Source of the DNA: Hydractinia symbiolongicarpus
Taxonomy: Eukaryota; Cnidaria; Hydrozoa; Anthoathecata; Hydractiniidae
Direction of reading: 5' to 3'
DNA: 64,000 bases
NCBI RefSeq assembly: GCF_029227915.1
Contig: NC_079877.1
Location: 14,447,351-14,511,350 of the forward strand
Part shown: positions 12,142-23,970 of the stretch, piece by piece
How the letters are laid out: each line of letters opens with the position of its first letter
Numbering within the stretch: the stretch's first letter is position 1
The notes under the pieces: generated by a model
Told to the model about the DNA's origin: nothing
Database searches by the model: none
What the model saw: only the letters and a program-made list of their open reading frames with translations
Translations under genes and position numbers: made by a program

Positions 12142-12660
12142 TTGAAAGTATTGAGCGAAGATTCACCATTTCAACTCACCAGCCCAGATGCAGCAAAGCT
12201 CAAGGTTACATTGCAAAAATACAGAAAATGTTTACTCGGCCGATCAGATTTCACTTGTCCTCAACCGCGTATAAGAAGCGTAGGAGAGAAGAATACTGGA
12301 AGAGTTTATCACTTTACAGTGACAGGAAAAAAGCCTCGGCTTTGGTATTACCTCCTTCGTGATAGATTTTGAGAAAACAAAAAAGACATCATTGATGAGA
12401 CGATCAACACAATGTAATCAGAATACAGAGGGGATTTCAAAAAGCAACATTAATTGTTGAAACAGAAATTATTAATGGAAAAAGAAAAAAAAACGCCATT
12501 TGAGGCATGTAAAGATGCAGATGCCATTTTCAATAAACAAAAGCTAACTTTGTTAGGTAAGCAAGGAACGGGTAGAAAGAAAACAAACAAACGCGTTCCA
12601 TTGAAGAATGGCATGTTGCAAAAGTTATTGAATTTTTTGTTCAAGCTTTTACGGCAATAA
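12142..12660 (+). pseudogene. Degenerate reading frame of unknown family
   Basis: A single frame from about 12,142 to 12,660 has coding character (SPFQLTSPDAAKLKVTLQKY, later RVYHFTVTGKKPRLWYYLLR, then a Lys-rich part with KKTPFEACKDADAIFNKQKL). It is cut by stops near 12,370, 12,415 and 12,452. I do not recognise the family. It may be debris of a mobile element together with the remnant 1 kb upstream. Confidence 0.35.
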
Positions 12661-13079
12661 GCTGATATATCAATACCTAAAAGTTTTCTTGCCAACTTAA
12701 TTTATATTTTTTGAAATCAACATGTGTTTAATGGTATTAATGTGACTGTAACACCTACTACTAGTCATTATTGCCTAGCTAAACTTATATGCAAACAAAC
12801 TATTTCCTTATTAATTACATTGTATCTTGGATCAATGAGTTTTTATATTCCTCCTTGAGGGTTGGAGTTAACGGCAGTGCAGCATAAATTATTGTTAATT
12901 ATACTATTCCAGATTATGCCTAACACGTAACATGTTAAAGAATTCGCTGTCCATTAATTAGAGAGAAGTCCCAGTAGATAAGTGTACTTTTTGTCCAGAT
13001 AAGATTTTGCTATAAGTATTTACCGTGGTTCTGTTGTTGGGCTTACTTCATTCGTTGATTAGAGGTGTCCGATTATAGT
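12661..13079. other. No gene seen
   Basis: AT-rich spacer without supported features. Confidence 0.4.
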
Positions 13080-14460
13080 ATGATTATTATTATTTAATAG
13101 TCTTTTGTACGTGCTTGTAATCTTTGCCATTTCTTATATTTTCTTGCATATTTTTGTACGAGAAATTAGGAAAGAAAATAATTCTTGATAAGAATTATTC
13201 TTGAATTTTATTCGTTAGATTATGAAGTATTTTATAACGTCATTTTCAATGTGTGTTTTTTAGGAAACGTTTCATAATTTATAATTCATTTATTTATAGA
13301 GGCATTTGTGTATCGTAGTGTTGTGACTAATGTTATGTTTCAATCTTTTGGAGACAAAAAAATCAGGAGAATTTAAACATACTGCGATCGGTCGATTTTT
13401 ACAGTAGATAATGTCCTTAAAACGTGTTAATGCATGGTTTCACTATCTGGACAGGCAACAAAAGAAACTCTTGTAATTACATCAAATATTTACTTCTCTT
13501 AAATAAAATTACAAACTATTAATGCCTACTATTTTAATAGGCAATTAAAAAACTTGAGATCACACACGTCTCTGCTATATAATTTTGTTGCGATGAAATA
13601 TCCAGTAAGTGCTGGTATCAATAACTTACGCAACAATCCGAAGTTTAGTGTTTGAATTAGAAACCAACATGAGTCAAGCCATTTGCAATTGCGTTTGTAA
13701 TCACTCATTTTTACCATATAATACTTCATAATTCTAGTATATCTAAGGAAATTTATTTAATAAATCAATTTTGGTAATTGATTTTAGAAATGCTTGTATG
13801 TCCGAGACTTATAACGGATCAATTATTCATAATTACCTGTCCAAAAAGATATATTCTACCAGTAGCTATCTCGGATTCGATTCCAGATGAATAAAATTCA
13901 TTTAGTGAATAAAAAAGTAGTTTTCTTTAGCATGCGCCTAGCCTTACGCTTGTATCGTATATAAGTGATAAAGAAGTAAAGAGTAATGTAAATTATTTTT
14001 CTGTTTGAGATACAAAATGAAAAATAAACGAGCAACAGTTAAATGACACTTTTATCAAGATTTTCGACAATTATATAGGTATGCTTCAAATCTGATTAGT
14101 ATTGTATGGAATGAAGAAATGTTAAGTAATAAAACTCTCTGTGGTTTTACTGAATCACGTATAAATAATGCGTTCTAGGTTAAATTTATGAGTTGTTTTA
14201 CGTGTTTTAAAAACACAACCAAAAGAATTAAAACCCAGCAAAAACACTTTGTTATGGTTTAACAGGAAAATCCAAAATAGAGATTTTGTGGCTTTAGAAA
14301 CAATAACAGTAAGAGGAACTTCATAAAATATATGCGAAATTATAAAAATTGGGTTATGGTGCTGTGTTGTGAAAATAAATGGGGAAATCGAGGATGGGTC
14401 AAAATATTGATTTTGGATTATATACATAGAAAGTTTTCTTTAGTTGAAATTGATATAAAA
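13080..14460. repeat. Ancient segmental duplication, copy 2
   Basis: Partner of 1,965-3,300 in direct orientation (landmarks given in that entry). It ends about 950 bp upstream of the IgSF receptor gene that starts at 15,410. The 90-codon minus-strand open stretch here has no domain and is not supported. Confidence 0.6.
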
Positions 14461-15409
14461 ATAGATCATTTTTATATCAATTTTTATATCTAGAACTACA
14501 TACAACTCCCATTAAAAGTTACCAGAAATTGCTCGCCTAAACAACTGCCTAAGGTACTAATATTATTCTCATGCAGAACAGATCAAAGATCAAATTTGGC
14601 AGGACTTGTAGTTATAGATTCAATCAACTACATTCTGCACTTAAAGACACGATTTCAGAAATCGTGAAAAGCTATTCTTATAAAAACTTTAACAAGACTT
14701 CAGATAACATTTGTCTGTTTACAAAATAGAGGTACAATTTTAATCCATAAAGAAGAGGCTTAAAAATCCTAACTAGTGTACACCCGTAAGCCTGGCCAAA
14801 ATTAAATATTACTTCTTGTGTTCTATAGCACACTCGCACAGCAAGATAATCCACGTCGAAGTCTAGGAAGGACCTAATATTTAGAGAAATTGTTAGCAAA
14901 AATCCTAAGCGTTTATTCCACTATGAACATGGACGAGCTCAGTATACATAAAACTACTCTGTGTATTTACTTGTGAAGGCGAACCTCGAATTTAAATACC
15001 ATGAACGGGATTGCAGGTACAGGAAAGCTTACGACCCTTCCTATATCAATTGTTTTGTCTTCTTGGTTAACCTTAAACGCCAATTTTTCATAACATAGAA
15101 ATAACAAAAAAATACTAAACATTCAAAGTAGGAAAACAGGAATGCAGTTAAAACTTTGTGATATCATCATTATTAAAGTCAAGTCATCATACATTTTAAT
15201 AAGCCTTACAAAAGCATTCCACGCAATGCAAATTATTCCTAAGGTTAATTATTATATAAGTTATCAAAACAAACTGTCAATTTGTGGTTTGTTGGCTGAA
15301 AGGGTACACAAGGTTTAAGAAATGTAAAATAAGTTAATAGAGATATCGATATCGTTGATCCTGGGTACTGCTGACATACAAAAGCTGCTTTTTTAAGTAG
15401 TTTAAAAAA
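14461..15409. other. Upstream region of the IgSF receptor gene
   Basis: Presumed 5' flank and UTR of the gene starting at 15,410. No clear promoter element can be assigned. A GATATCGATATC palindrome lies at about 15,344, some 65 bp before the start codon. Confidence 0.3.
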
Positions 15410-18400
15410 ATGAAGGTGCTCTTTGCAACAATCAGTGTTTTGGTGCTTGCCAAAGCAGATGCAGGTAGGTGAACAACAAAGACATTAAATTTTATAAATT
15501 TTTGTTGTTTTAGGAAATTCAACCGGTCTGCCTGTTTTTTTAGTACATAAAACTAGCTCACTTTAAATTGCTTTAAATGAAACGCTTTTGATAAAGTTTA
15601 ATGTATACTTTCATAGCTATTCGCTGCATCAATCAAACCTCTCTAATGACTGGTATACGTGGGAAAGATTTAAATTTGAGTATTTGCAATCCTTACCATC
15701 ACGCCTTTATATTGACAGTAAAGTATCTTCATTCAGAAAGCCATCCAAATGAATCATTTGTATTGTTTTCGCATGGTCAAGTTCAACCGAAGGTTGTAAC
15801 AGATCGGCAACAGAAATTATTATCTCGGACAAGCTTAAGAATTTGGAAGCATCTTGAGGAAGTTAACGTAATGATTAATGTTGAAAATCTTTCATACAGT
15901 GATGTAGGAACTTTTACGACATTCTTAATGCATCGAAATGGAAGTTTGCTAGAAGAGAAATTCATTATTCAGGATGTTTATGGTAAGTTTGCAAACTCCA
16001 GCAATTTCAATTGGCAATGTAGATATAGTGATATGATTCAGTTTACAAAATGTTTTATGACAGTAAGGGCATCTTTCTAAATGTAGCTGTAGAAGCGAGG
16101 ATAAATAGATTTCAATTTGGAACAATCTTTATATTAGTTATACAGTCCACGTGTAACCTTTCATTGCAATTGTCATAAAACATTTAATTATCATGTTTTA
16201 ATGAAACAGAAATAATTGCGTTGCATAATAATGACATCAATTGACTTTTCAACTTTAACTATCGCGTGATTTAATTAGCTTTTGGTTATCAGCACATATT
16301 GTGTCTTGAATGTTCAGTTGCTGAATGCTCGTTCACTTCTTCAGTTCAATATTTTATATATGAAAACCTTTTTTTATTACTTTATTTTTTACTAACAATT
16401 TCCACGGCATAAAAATGCTAGCTACCACTATACTATTTCAGTAAAAACTTGGAATCCTCAGAAAATTAGTTATTTAGCATTAAGTACGGAATACAGGCAT
16501 ATGAGCACATGCGACCACAGTTCTGTTGCTGTAACTGTTTTTTTTTTCATTTATACTCGTAGACAAAAAAACATTAGAAAAATAAAAAAGCGTGCAAATA
16601 TTAGCTAAATGTTCATGGATTTTAGTTATGAACACATATTGTGTTTTGAATGTTTAGTTCCTGGAATGCTCGTTTTATTCTTTGGCCTAATATTTCTTTT
16701 CATTACTTTACTTTTTGCTAAAATATTTTTTGTTCAGCAAAAATATGGTACTGACCACTATAGTAATTCATCCAAACATTTGAAAAAAAAACGTGGAGCT
16801 TTATGTAGCGGATATGGACAAAAAATGGTTTTTACATGTTTTTAAAAGCTTTATGTGACTGTTTATATTGTTACATTATTTTGTGCTTCTATTATTATTT
16901 TTACTAAATTCATCACAATTATGCAACAATTAATAAAATTCACAGTAAGTGCTTTTTCTCTATATGGCAACGAAATTTGATGACGTCATCCCCAAAAATG
17001 CTGACGTCATCAATTTTTTTCTCCAAGTTTGTTTAATTAATAGCTGGACAACACTTGTGTCAAGTTTCAAGTCCAACGGACAACAATTGTAGAAATTACA
17101 CAGGGAGGGGGGGGGGGGTCGAATCACCCCCCCCCCCCCCAGCATTAGGGAGCCCCTAAAAGGCTCAGCAGAAATAGGGTTAAGGGCTTCTCTCATTAAG
17201 CGTATATCAGCTGGTGTTTATATTTAGTCTCTTAGACTTAGTTTCAGTTTTCGGCAAAGAAACAAAAGAAATAGAAAATAGGAAGGTGTAAATACTTTAG
17301 CTAGCTAAATATCAATTAGGCATTAATGCAAATTATTGCCAACGTTACATTCCATTATAGATGATTCCCAAGCATGCATGAAAACAATACCGAAAGAATT
17401 TACAGTAAACGAACACCACACCAAATCTATAACATTGCTGTATTGTCAAAATCCATTACCAATCATAGCAATCACCTTAAATGGAAAAATCCAAGAGTTC
17501 ATAGTAAAGAATATGTCGAGATATGTCCAGCAGATACAATACTCTTTTCCGAGAATAAATCGAAGTTTTTGTGGTAGCGAATTAGTACTGGTGGATGACA
17601 GAAAGAACTTATCAAAAGCAATAACGTCAGTTATTAATGTTCAATGTAAGAAGAGAAATTACAAAATTATTTTTTGTTTATACTCTGGACTAGCAGCTAT
17701 ATTTTTTTCCTTACTAGTAAGACACGAGGTATTTTTATTTTTTGTTCCGAACAATACTGGAGTAGAGGAATAAAAACATGCAATATGGATTTAATCTTAA
17801 CAACAGAGAGATTTTTTTGTGGTAGTATACGTAGTATATCTCCCTAAAAAACCAGAAAAGTAATAAAAGTTAAATTAATCTTATTCAATGACAAATGATA
17901 ACACTGCTGCTTAATTACAATTATTTTAGTTTAAGAAATTTTCAAGTTTTATGATGAGCGGTATAAAAACTTGTCTTTTTTCTCCTCGTGACAGGATAAA
18001 AAAAATGTGAAATCAGTAAATTTAGTTAAATATTTGTTTGACCATTTAAGGACCGTAATTTCTAAGGAACCGCCAGTAAGTAGCCTTGATGACTATCTTA
18101 ATCTTAGTAAAAGGTATGAGAAAAGTACATAGCTTCAAGTACATACTTTGATGCCTAATTGCAGTAATTCTCTGTAATTTAAAAGGTGTAATTAAAAAAA
18201 TAGGAAATCTAAATAAAGGAGGACCCTTGAAATAGGATTAAACTGTTACATTTTTATTGTCTCCTTAACATTTTTATCTTTATCAGTTACCCCAGTTATC
18301 GTGGATTTAAAGACATATTTTGCAGAGGATTGCCTGATTGTTTCCTGGAATAAAGAAAATACAGGCTTGTGTAGCGTCGATTATTTTATTCAATTCAACA

Positions 18401-21400
18401 ACTCTGATGTTTTTCATACCACTGAGAACATAATCCGGACGTGTAACAGTTCAATTACGACCTCTCAATATGTTCAAGTTTGGTCTTCTTATAGAAACAA
18501 GACAGGTGAAGCAATTACTAAAGAAATACAGCGCAGTTTCAACAGTAAGTAAAGTCGCACACTTTGATGTGTCTTTTGAACACGTCTACAATCATAATCA
18601 AAATATATTGGCAAGACAAACAGCTAATTTTGAAGCTCGTTCCTAAAAGAATTAAATTAAGCGAAATTACCACTTAGGATTTTAGTCTTCAGGGTTAAAT
18701 ACAAAATTTGAAAGAGTGCTAATTGTTGCTGACGTCAATATGATAATGCAAAAGTATTGACATCTCTGTTTATATTTAGGAAATTAAAAAAAACTACATG
18801 TGTTTCAATATTCTGGCCAAGGTTGTAGATATATATATTTTAACAAAATGTTTAGGCGTGAAATTTTTTCCCATGTGAGTAATATAGTTCTTATCTCCAC
18901 CAGAAAATGCGTGTTGAAGATTTGGGGCAATGTATTTGGTGTAGAAATAAACGAAAGTAAAGGGATAAAAAAGCTCAGCGTTGATAAACTTTGCAATTTA
19001 ATTCTTGTTGTAAAAGTAATGAAGCAATATACACAATAGGGAAATGTTTATTAAGGTTTCTAATAGATTCCTCATACGTAATCTTGCGATTGGTTTGTCG
19101 AGTTTTGCGAACGTTAAAAGCAAACAGAATGTTGCAAAGTTTAAAAGTTTTACTTAAAAACGCAAATGTAAATAAGAACTTTGTATAACGACATCTTTTT
19201 AAATTGTCAAAATTCCACCCTCTTTGCAATTGATTTTTTATCTGTGATTGTAGCCCTCAATAAAATTTAAAAAATGTATTTAAAATAAGTTTGTTTACAG
19301 TATCCTCCGTTCTGATTGGTTAGAAATGCCTTCTACTTTTCGTATAGCGATTTTTTTCGCTGCTGCTTTTCGTATATTGCGCAATATTATACTACCGCGA
19401 TGGTAAAACTTCAGAAAAAATCACTCGCCTCAAATTTTAACGCCTCGTGGAGATTCGGCTTAAAAATCATGGCATTTTCTTTGCACGTTTTAAATTATAT
19501 TAAGTCTTTTTAACTACTTTTTGTTTTATTTCAAGAACCACTCTGCAAAAATCATACAGCAATGATCAATGGCATATATGGTCAAGAATTGGTGTTGTAT
19601 ACATGCAAAGTTAACAGACATGCAACTATAGTCGTTAAGTACTCGCCTCACGTTGATGTTCACCGCTCAAACAGTTCAATTATATTATTCACCTTTCGCC
19701 CAATACATACAACATCCAATCAAACACAACAATTGTTTTCAAACCGAATGCAAGTTATATCTAAAAAAACTCGTGGTTCGATTTATGTGGAGGTGAAAAT
19801 TCAAAATCTGCAATACTCTGACACAGGTGTTTACAAAATTATAACCAATCTTGGGAATAAAAGCGTAGGTCAATATACCATGTTGGAACACATCTTCGGT
19901 AACAAAAAATATTTTCTTTTCTTGCTTTAACGATGTTTTATTTTAAATGTTATGCAATATGAGAATGCACGATATAACAGGACTAATGATGTACAAGGGC
20001 GAGGTTCGATTGAGAAGTTAAGTTTTTTGGCTAATGTTTGTAAATTTCATCTACAGCTCTCGACATGATGTTTTTGTCCACGTTATGGAAAAAATGGTCC
20101 CACAACTACAATGTAGCACCTTTTAGGATTTTGGACTCAACCAATGAACTCTTCGAAACTAAACAAACTGTTAACCTTGACCAATTAAGAGTGGGTGTTG
20201 CATAGATTGGAACGGTTTTCTCAATTACTTGTGGTTAGAATTTTCAAAATTCCACCCTCCTTACAATTGATTTTTTATTCGTGATTGTAGCCCTAATGTT
20301 TATTTGCACGCCTAATCAAGCTTGTTGTCAACTGTTTAAAAACATTGCTTTCCTATTTTAGGCAACTCATTGGATTGTATGAAAAGTATACCATCTAAAT
20401 TTACTATTTCGGAAAAGAAACATTTTCACTTGATGCTTTATTACTGTGTTCATCCCATACCATCAGTTGCTATATCTCTAAATGGAGAAAAACAATTATA
20501 CGTGCAGTCCGATACAGTTTATAACTACACAAATTATAGCACCAGCACCAATAACAATAATTATACCAGTAAAATCACCATAAACTTTCCAAATATGAAC
20601 AGAACACACTGTGGCAGTATTTTAAAACTGACTGACAATATATCAAATAAACTATTTTCAAAGTCTATGACATCAATTATAGATATATCGTGTAAGTTTT
20701 ATTTCATTATTTGTTTAATCATTCACATGATTTTTTCATTATTCATTACATTATCGCTTCTTATTTTTACTTTTGTAAGCGGTGATCAACTTGCAGGAAA
20801 AATCCTTATGGTAGACCTTAAAATTATTGTTCATTTTATTTGCGTCATGGATTGCGATTAGGGAGAATGGTTATTACTTTTGCAGTGACCTCCGTTAAAA
20901 GACATCTCTCCAAATGAGAATTATTAAAATTTCGTTTCTTTTATAGTTAAACCCATCATTCGGAACGCGTCGCTGCTTTACTACAATAACTGCATACATG
21001 TGAGATGGAATAGAGAGAACACTGGTAGCTGCAAAGTAAAGTATTACATCCAGGCAGAGAATAACAGTGAGGTTTTCACCACTTACCATAATGCATACCA
21101 CCAATGTAATAAAAGTGCCAAGAAATTAAATTATGTGAAAGTTTGGGCAGTTCATGGTGACCGCAAAAGTGAAATTGTAACGCTGTTTTCAAAACAAAAC
21201 CGAGACCATGGTGAGTCCTTTCATTTTATTTCCCTTTTGATACAATACAACTATACGATACAACTTTTATTTACTTTAATAGTACCAAATTTTGCGGCTA
21301 TTAATTTTTGTTATTTGCGGATTTTGGCAATTTTTTTTTTGAATTTAAATATCCGAAATGTTCCCACAGATGCAAAAATAATTTTTAACCAAAACGTAAC

Positions 21401-22883
21401 AACAGCGCAGTTTCAGTCACTACTCCAGGAACTTCCATGATTTTTCTTTTTTAAAGTTTTTTTAATATAGATATAGATCAAAAAATGATAAAACTGCAAA
21501 ATAACTTTTTATAACATAGGTAATGAAATAAGAAGATCAAGAATTTTTATCATTGGAATCGTGGTTATTGTAGTTGTTTTGGTCTTATCCATGGTAACGC
21601 TTTGCAGACGAAGGCGCGAAAAGAATCTTAAAAGTGAGCAGTTACATTATGAAAGATCTCCAATTTTTTATTACTTGAAATTAGCAGTTATATAATTCAC
21701 ATATCAATTAAGAATTAAGCGCTTACAAAACATGACTAAGTGTAATGTCTGCTGTTTTCTACCAAGTCAGGGCAAGACTATGTAGACAGGCAGCTTTGAC
21801 GTCATCTTTTTTATATAGTTAAATGAAATAATCATAAATATGAATAGTATAAAGTATCTATGATTTATTAGATTTAATTTGATAAAGCATTTGTGACAGT
21901 AATAAGAATTTTAAAGTTTACATGGCTTTTAAAAATTACAAGGAGTTGTATTTCATGGATTTTTTTTTATATATAAAATATACAGCTCCATAAGAAAAAT
22001 TTACAACATGAAACTTTGTGAAATACAACATACCACTCACCTGAGAGACATACAAGGATTTATTTTGAATAAGAAAAATGTAACTTCTAAAACAAACAAA
22101 AACTAATTTTGGTATTACACATGCAGTTGTTTCTAGATAATCACTTTTACGATCTCTTGTTTCCTTATTTCTTTGAACAGTCGAGAAACTGGAGATCTAG
22201 AATGACCGTGAAAATTAAAAATTCCATAAAGATAAACTACAGTACTAGTTAAATGTCTAAATTAAATCTGAAATGTAAACGTACCTCTGTTGTCGGCGGA
22301 GATGGTGTAGTGGTAGCGCATTCGATTTGTAATCATAAGGTTGTAGGATTTGAGTCTTCACTCAGGCGCACTTTAAATGTAGTGTTGTCATCCCATTTGG
22401 AGCCATGTACTGACCGCAAATTGGTTGGTGTTGCAGGCAAGCAAGTTAAAGCAATGCTATACGTGTGTCTAGCTGGTAATATGACCTAGTTATCGTAAAA
22501 GAGGGTGAACAGTCAGCCATTAGCATGGAATTCTTAAGGAAGTTAAATATTTTTGTAACTTACTTACTTTCTTTTTGCAATCACGCAACAGTTAAAAAGA
22601 GCTCTGAAAAAATTGGTTAGGGTGTGATTACCGGTAAATAAATTGCTTTCCTAACGTCACTCCTACTTCACCTTTTCTAGGTGAAAGGAAACTTTTAACA
22701 AAATATCCAGAACGTACCAATGAAAATGCAGATGTATATTTCATATTTCATGACGCAGATATCAATACCTCAACGTACAGCGATGTAAAGTTATGTCGTG
22801 GTCAAGATAATTCAAATTTTGCAGAACTAATGGTCGTTCAATATATTGACATAAAGTTACCTGAATCAACTACGAAGCTTTAA
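15410..22883 (+). CDS. IgSF transmembrane receptor, Alr-like, with ITIM-like tail (9 exons)
   Basis: Exons: 15410-15464, 17 bp of signal excepted all in phase: 15617-15982, 17361-17645, 18287-18544, 19536-19898, 20362-20691, 20947-21210, 21520-21633, 22681-22883. All introns are GT-AG and phase 1; the model encodes 745 residues. The first exon is a signal peptide (MKVLFATISVLVLAKADA). Then a V-like Ig, an I-like Ig and a cysteine-containing Fn3-like domain appear twice in the same order. Next come a TM helix (IFIIGIVVIVVVLVLSMVTL) followed by RRRR, and a 67-residue tail. The order V-like/I-like/Fn3-like plus tyrosine tail matches the general plan of Hydractinia Alr allorecognition proteins, but the doubled ectodomain is different. 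Homophilic recognition at the cell surface is therefore a hypothesis. A poly(A) signal candidate AATAAA lies at 22,894. Confidence 0.82.
15617..18544 (+). CDS. Ectodomain block 1 of the Alr-like receptor (V-like, I-like, Fn3-like)
   Basis: Exon 15617-15982 is an Ig V-like domain of 122 residues. Its F-strand motif is LSYSDVGTF, where the usual Cys is absent. The extra cysteines are in AIRCIN and LSICN. Exon 17361-17645 is a 95-residue I-like Ig with the Cys pair LLYCQ...SFCGSEL and no core Trp (IAITLNG instead). An outer Cys pair (QACMK and the Cys at the exon end) may tie the domain edges. Exon 18287-18544 is Fn3-like: CLIVSWNKENTGLCSVDYFI, then IRTCNSS and YVQVWSSY. Its three cysteines and the W..N..G.C pattern recur in block 2. 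Confidence 0.75.
16275..16775. repeat. Tandem duplication of about 330 bp in intron 2
   Basis: 16,288-16,440 and 16,620-16,775 align: both start ACACATATTGTG, share GAATGCTCGTT, TTCATTACTTTA-like stretches and an ACCACTATA block. The 78-codon open stretch at 16,609 falls inside and looks hydrophobic by chance. Confidence 0.6.
16960..17185 (-). mobile_element. Relic of the G/C-run TIR family
   Basis: The right edge AATAGGGTTAAG (17,174-17,185) is the family terminus. A G-run (17,104-17,119) and a C-run (17,127-17,140) form a potential hairpin next to it. TGACGTCA palindromes lie at 16,980 and 17,002. It sits in intron 2 of the receptor gene. Confidence 0.6.
19207..19257 (+). repeat. 51-bp intronic repeat, copy 1
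   Basis: Matches 20,244-20,294 at 47 of 51 positions in direct orientation (starts TCAAAATTCCACCCTC, ends GTGATTGTAGCCCT). It lies upstream of exon 5 of the receptor gene. Confidence 0.75.
19536..21210 (+). CDS. Ectodomain block 2 of the Alr-like receptor (V-like, I-like, Fn3-like)
   Basis: Exon 19536-19898 (121 residues) repeats the V-like fold with LQYSDTGVYK and again no F-strand Cys. Exon 20362-20691 (110 residues) repeats the I-like domain: CMKSIPSKFTIS aligns with CMKTIPKEFTVN of block 1, VAISLNG with IAITLNG, and THCGSILKL with SFCGSELVL. The extra length is an Asn/Thr/Ser-rich insert. Exon 20947-21210 repeats the Fn3-like domain (CIHVRWNRENTGSCKVKYYI, YHQCNKS, YVKVWAVH). The blocks are diverged enough to indicate an old duplication of three consecutive phase-1 exons. 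Confidence 0.75.
20244..20294 (+). repeat. 51-bp intronic repeat, copy 2
   Basis: Direct repeat of 19,207-19,257, located 68 bp upstream of exon 6 of the receptor gene. Confidence 0.75.
21520..21633 (+). CDS. TM exon of the Alr-like receptor
   Basis: This 38-codon phase-1 exon begins GNEIRRSR, continues with about 20 hydrophobic residues, and ends in a CRRRREKNLK stop-transfer sequence. It sets the topology as type I with a short cytoplasmic tail. Confidence 0.85.
22293..22500 (+). mobile_element. tRNA-like SINE (Thr-type head) in the last intron
   Basis: GGCGGAGATGGTGTAGTGGT carries a good A box (TGGTGTAGTGG). About 35 bp later GGATTTGAGTC resembles a B box with one change from GGTTCGA. 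The loop TTTGTAATC suggests a Thr (TGT) tRNA ancestor. The 3' end is uncertain. Confidence 0.6.
22681..22883 (+). CDS. Cytoplasmic tail exon with two ITIM-like motifs
   Basis: The tail ends at the TAA at 22,881. It contains STYSDV and VQYIDI, both fitting [S/I/V/L]xYxx[I/V/L], with 18 residues between the two tetrapeptides. Just before the second motif is FAEL, where Phe takes the place of Tyr in a YxxL. If phosphorylated, such motifs can recruit SH2-domain phosphatases. Whether they act as inhibitory or as diverged ITAMs cannot be told from sequence alone. Confidence 0.75.
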
Positions 22884-23589
22884 GACATTTAGAAATAAAG
22901 TTGACCTAAATTGTACATAGTAACGTATAACTTCGATATTTGTAATTTTATTATGTATTGTTTTCTTATTTTTATGAAAATATTTTACATATCAATTATC
23001 TAAATTTGTGTACAGTTTCACCAAGGGCACTTATCCAACTTCCTTTCAGCATAGCAAGGACTATATTATAGAAAAACTGGACATCACATTCAAATATAAT
23101 GCTATATTGTTACTCAGAGAAGAATTAAACTGGGAAGAGGTTCAGATTACTTTCAAATAATTGTAAATAAGGATCGCTAGTTGGTATTTTAGTGACGAAT
23201 TCAACAGAAAATATTTTCAACATTTACCTGCTTTTTATTTTTTGGCATGCATGCGTAGATTTTAGGCGAATATGCAAAATATTAAAATTGTAATAAAAAA
23301 GGTTAAATTGTGCTTCTTACTTATCTTTGTGCTGATTCCGTCCGTTAATGCAATATAGTGCAGATTTTTTTGGCAGTGAAATCTAGTTGAGTTTGTTTTC
23401 TTCTACCTTTAAGAAGATCTTGACATTCACTTGTTATTTGTTATGAATATCACCAAATATTGTTAAAAGCTTTGCCATGTCGAACATCCAACAACAACAT
23501 CTTTAAATATCTTTAAGTAGGACAAAATTACAAAGATTCCTCTTCCCCCACTTCAATAGCATCCGAAAAATATCTATTAAATTTTGGTG
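22884..23589. other. 3' flank of the receptor gene; nothing else seen
   Basis: AATAAA at 22,894-22,899 is a possible poly(A) signal, unusually close to the stop codon. No further exon is apparent. Confidence 0.4.
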
Positions 23590-23970
23590 GCGTGAAAAAT
23601 GTCTATGATATGTCTATAATCGAGAAAATATAACAACTTGTCTTAGGATTATCCTTAGAACTTGAAACTTATAAGACAACTTTATTTCATCGAAAGAAAG
23701 GTTTCTAAGAATTGTGGTCATATGATTAATCCGATTACCCGAATTTTTTGGATTACACCCAAAAATCCGGAAAAAGCGGATACTTTCGAGCAATTTTTGG
23801 CCTTTATTCATGCTATTTATAAAAAAATCAGAAAATGTAAGAATTCGCTCTAGAATGTAGGTAGTTAAATTTTAAGCAGATAGTGGTATATTAGACAAAG
23901 TTCAAGCTTTTGTTGATGTCACAGAAAAAATGCTGAAATAAGCGAAAATTTATTGCTACCATTTAGTTTG
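23590..23970 (+). mobile_element. Diverged partial copy of the 9,044 TIR element
   Basis: It matches the interior of 9,044-9,735 in order: an AATGTCTATGA block, TTAGGATTAT, TTTCATCGAAAGAAA, GATTAATCCGATT, AATCCGGAAAAA and ATTCGCTCTAGAA, ending in ATTTATTGCTACCATT. The terminal repeats are not preserved. Confidence 0.7.

Noticed and set aside
16609-16845. Hydrophobic 78-codon frame resembling a TM segment
   Set aside because: It lies in a duplicated intron block; the second copy does not keep the frame, and no splice sites fit the gene's phase-1 pattern.
17104-17140. G-run/C-run as an independent regulatory quadruplex
   Set aside because: It is the terminal hairpin of a TIR element found in other copies, so repeat origin is the simpler explanation.
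22150-22203. Alternative terminal exon for the Alr-like receptor (acceptor at about 22,180, then six codons and a stop)
   Set aside because: It would remove both tyrosine motifs. It is possible as an alternative isoform, but nothing beyond an AG supports it.
22293-22370. Functional tRNA-Thr gene
   Set aside because: The B box and arms are imperfect and the acceptor stem does not pair, so a SINE head fits better.
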